Below, one piece after another: positions 62,184-64,000 of a DNA stretch of 64,000 nucleotides (its first letter is position 1; each line of letters begins with the position of its first letter). Position numbers and translations under genes: made by a program. The notes under the pieces were generated by a model. The model worked only from the letters and a program-made list of their open reading frames with translations. It had not been told where the DNA came from and did not search any database. Source of the DNA: an uncultured Helicobacteraceae bacterium (GTDB lineage: Bacteria; Campylobacterota; Campylobacteria; Campylobacterales; UBA6016); assembly GCA_937973585.1 (NCBI GenBank), contig CALJKN010000192.1:1-64000 (forward strand). The letters are read 5' to 3'.

Positions 62184-64000
62184 CTAGTAAAACTTAGCAT
62201 TTGCGAGTTCGACCTTGTTCTGGGCGGATGCCATTACTTTGACCTCCACTTCGTCGCCTTCGCTTAGATGATCTCTAACATTATTGATTCTCTTGTCGGA
62301 GACTTTTGAGATATGCATTAGCCCCTCTTGACCGTTTGGAAGCTCAACAAACGCACCGAAATCTACTATTTTTTTTACTTTCCCCTTCACTACTGCCCCA
62401 ACCTCTAAAAGGTCATATTTTTTTGCCGGAGCTTTCGGTTTTGCAATCGTTAGTATGTGCTCTTTGGCTCCGTCAACTTTTGCTTTGTCTCTGCCGACAA
62501 CTTTTACTCTACCTTTTTCACGATCCAGATCTATCGCAACCTCAAATCTCTCTATAATCTCTTTTATCGTTTTTCCGGCTTGTCCGATAATATCTACTAT
62601 CTTGCCCGTATCGACATGAAATATCTCCGTGCTCGGTAATACCGAATCATTAAACACTATCTTTGCCTCTGCATCCTCCATCAAGGATAGTATATGCTCC
62701 CTACCCTCTTTAGCTTGCAAAAGCGCTGCTTTAAGCAGTTCAAAATCTAGTCCGCCAAGCTTTATATCCATCTGCAGAGCCGTTACCCCTTTTCTGGTTC
62801 CGGCCACTTTAAAGTCCATATCGCCGTCAAAGTCCTCAAGACCTATTATGTCGCTTAGGATTGCATATTTATCGTTTTCTTTTACAAGCCCCATAGCTAT
62901 TCCGGCACATAGAGAGGTAAGCGGTACTTTTGCGGCCTTCATAGACAAAACACCGGCACATACGGTAGCCATCGATGACGAACCGTTTGATTCCAAAATC
63001 TCGGATACAACCCTTACAATCGGTTCATATGTTTTTGGGATCAAACACTCTATTGCTCTCTTAGCCAAATTTCCATGCCCAAGCTCCCTTCTGCCTGGAG
63101 CCCCGACACGACTTGCCTCGCCGACTGAGAAACCCGGAAAATTGTAGTGCAGCATAAATCTCTCGGCCTGAGAACCTTTGTCTGTTAGATTTTCAAAAGA
63201 TTGTTTATCCATATCGCTTCCAAGTGTTGCGACGGCCAAAGCCTGCGTCTGACCTCTGGTAAAAAGGCAAGAGCCGTGTGCCATAGGGAGGATGTTTGTC
63301 TCGATACTAATAGGCCTCACCTCGTTTAGTTTTCTACCGTCAGGTCTTTGATGTTTATGGAGGATTAGCCCCCTTAGTATCTCTCTTTTTATCTTTTCTG
63401 CACTAAAAGCCACAAGCTCTTTGTCGTAGCCAAACTCTTGCACAAAAGGGTCTGCAACGATATCGTCAATTACGTTTTGAATCGCACTGCTTCTTTCCGA
63501 TTTGCTAAGCTCCGTTATAGCGTTTTCCAATTTGCCGGTATAATAATTTTTGATATGCTCTATTAGCTTGTCGTCTTGGATTATTGTTTTTAGCCCGTAA
63601 TCTCTAGTTTGTGCTTTTAGAGCCGATAGTTTAGGGGTTAGCTCCGTAGAGGCGGCTTTTATTGCATCGGATGCAAATTTTATAGCCTCCAACAACTCCT
63701 CTTCGGATATCTCGTTTGATTTGAAGTTTTCGATAATCTCCGCATTCAAACCTAAATCCAAAAACGGAACTACCGGCTGCATAGATCCTACTTCGATATC
63801 CTCGGTAGATACGGCTCTCATCTCTATCATCAGTATCTCTTCTTCTGTTCCGGCCACAAACAAATCAAGGGAGCTTTTTTCGTTTAAATCGGCTATTGAT
63901 GGATTTAAAACAAGCTTTCCGTCTATTTTTGCAACCCTTACCCCTAGAACCAATTTTTCAACAGGGATGTCTGATATAAATACGGCCGCAGACGCAGAAT
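62184..64000 (-). CDS. pnp: Polynucleotide phosphorylase (N-terminus beyond window)
   Basis: 3'-5' exoribonuclease and RNA polymerase of mRNA decay. The visible 605 codons run off the window end; the frame stays open to base 64000 (reading ...ASAAVFISDIPVEKLVLG), so the internal Met at 63953 is not the start. The second RNase PH-like domain has HYNFPGFSVGEASRVGAPGRRELGHG, followed by the KH domain (VDIIGQAGKTIKEIIE) and S1 domain (VKKIVDFGAFVELPNGQEGLMHIS). Typical length is ~700-720, so about 100 residues are missing. Confidence 0.95.
   Translation of the reverse strand, partial: SASAAVFISDIPVEKLVLGVRVAKIDGKLVLNPSIADLNEKSSLDLFVAGTEEEILMIEMRAVSTEDIEVGSMQPVVPFLDLGLNAEIIENFKSNEISEEELLEAIKFASDAIKAASTELTPKLSALKAQTRDYGLKTIIQDDKLIEHIKNYYTGKLENAITELSKSERSSAIQNVIDDIVADPFVQEFGYDKELVAFSAEKIKREILRGLILHKHQRPDGRKLNEVRPISIETNILPMAHGSCLFTRGQTQALAVATLGSDMDKQSFENLTDKGSQAERFMLHYNFPGFSVGEASRVGAPGRRELGHGNLAKRAIECLIPKTYEPIVRVVSEILESNGSSSMATVCAGVLSMKAAKVPLTSLCAGIAMGLVKENDKYAILSDIIGLEDFDGDMDFKVAGTRKGVTALQMDIKLGGLDFELLKAALLQAKEGREHILSLMEDAEAKIVFNDSVLPSTEIFHVDTGKIVDIIGQAGKTIKEIIERFEVAIDLDREKGRVKVVGRDKAKVDGAKEHILTIAKPKAPAKKYDLLEVGAVVKGKVKKIVDFGAFVELPNGQEGLMHISKVSDKRINNVRDHLSEGDEVEVKVMASAQNKVELANAKFY

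Noticed and set aside
1..64000. CRISPR arrays, IS elements, prophage or rRNA operons
   Set aside because: No regularly spaced direct repeats, transposase, integrase or phage structural genes, and no rRNA sequence was recognised.

Overview
The window is about 64 kb of chromosome from a Campylobacterota (epsilonproteobacterial) organism. The evidence is a set of marker proteins of that phylum: the roughly 400-residue DapD, an RdxA-like nitroreductase, a metal-type KdsA, a monocistronic atpE, an AddA/AddB pair, many histidine kinases with an AHQWRQPLN phosphoacceptor box, and a selenocysteine formate dehydrogenase with its small Tat protein. Density of two-component and c-di-GMP genes suggests a free-living, versatile lineage rather than a reduced host-adapted one; genus cannot be fixed from sequence reading alone. 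No IS element, prophage, CRISPR array or rRNA was seen.

Layout. 0.1-2.8 kb (+): mltA, a polysaccharide deacetylase and a radical SAM/SPASM protein with overlapping ends. 2.8-7.8 kb (-): receiver-GGDEF, receiver, PAS histidine kinase, receiver-winged helix, kdsA. 8.0-12.2 kb (+): aguA-aguB-kdsB-kdsC joined by four-base overlaps, then a cytochrome c and an unknown helical protein. 12.3-20.5 kb (-): nitroreductase, dapD, DedA protein, addA, a decayed antitoxin locus and addB. 20.7-29.2 kb: more signalling genes (double-receiver GGDEF, a membrane Cache protein coupled to a soluble kinase, J-domain protein, soluble kinase), YihY and a D-2-hydroxyacid dehydrogenase. 29.2-39.1 kb (-): one complete chemotaxis cluster, cheY-cheW-mcp-mcp-(small STAS-like)-cheA-cheR-(degenerate kinase)-cheD-cheB, with two receptors sharing an 867-base identical 3' part.

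40-62 kb is the most distinctive part. A likely double-cubane-cluster reductase and its ATP-dependent activator lie behind a structured leader RNA. They are followed by moeA, a ModE-type regulator, a cysteine-desulfurase-like protein, a WtpA-type tungstate/molybdate ABC transporter, a small Cys protein, fdhD and the formate dehydrogenase operon (ferredoxin protein, TorD-like chaperone, Tat peptide, fdhA with a UGA codon, fdhB, fdhC). Across a 525-base regulatory gap lie yedF, selD (also with an in-frame UGA), selC (tRNA-Sec, opposite strand), selA and selB. So metal uptake, cofactor maturation, sulfur transfer, the selenium machinery and the selenoenzyme sit together. The same operator-like sequence, CGTTAT-N11-ATAATG, occurs upstream of both wtpA and the formate dehydrogenase operon, suggesting one metal-responsive regulator links them. 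The window ends with atpE and the truncated 5' side of pnp.
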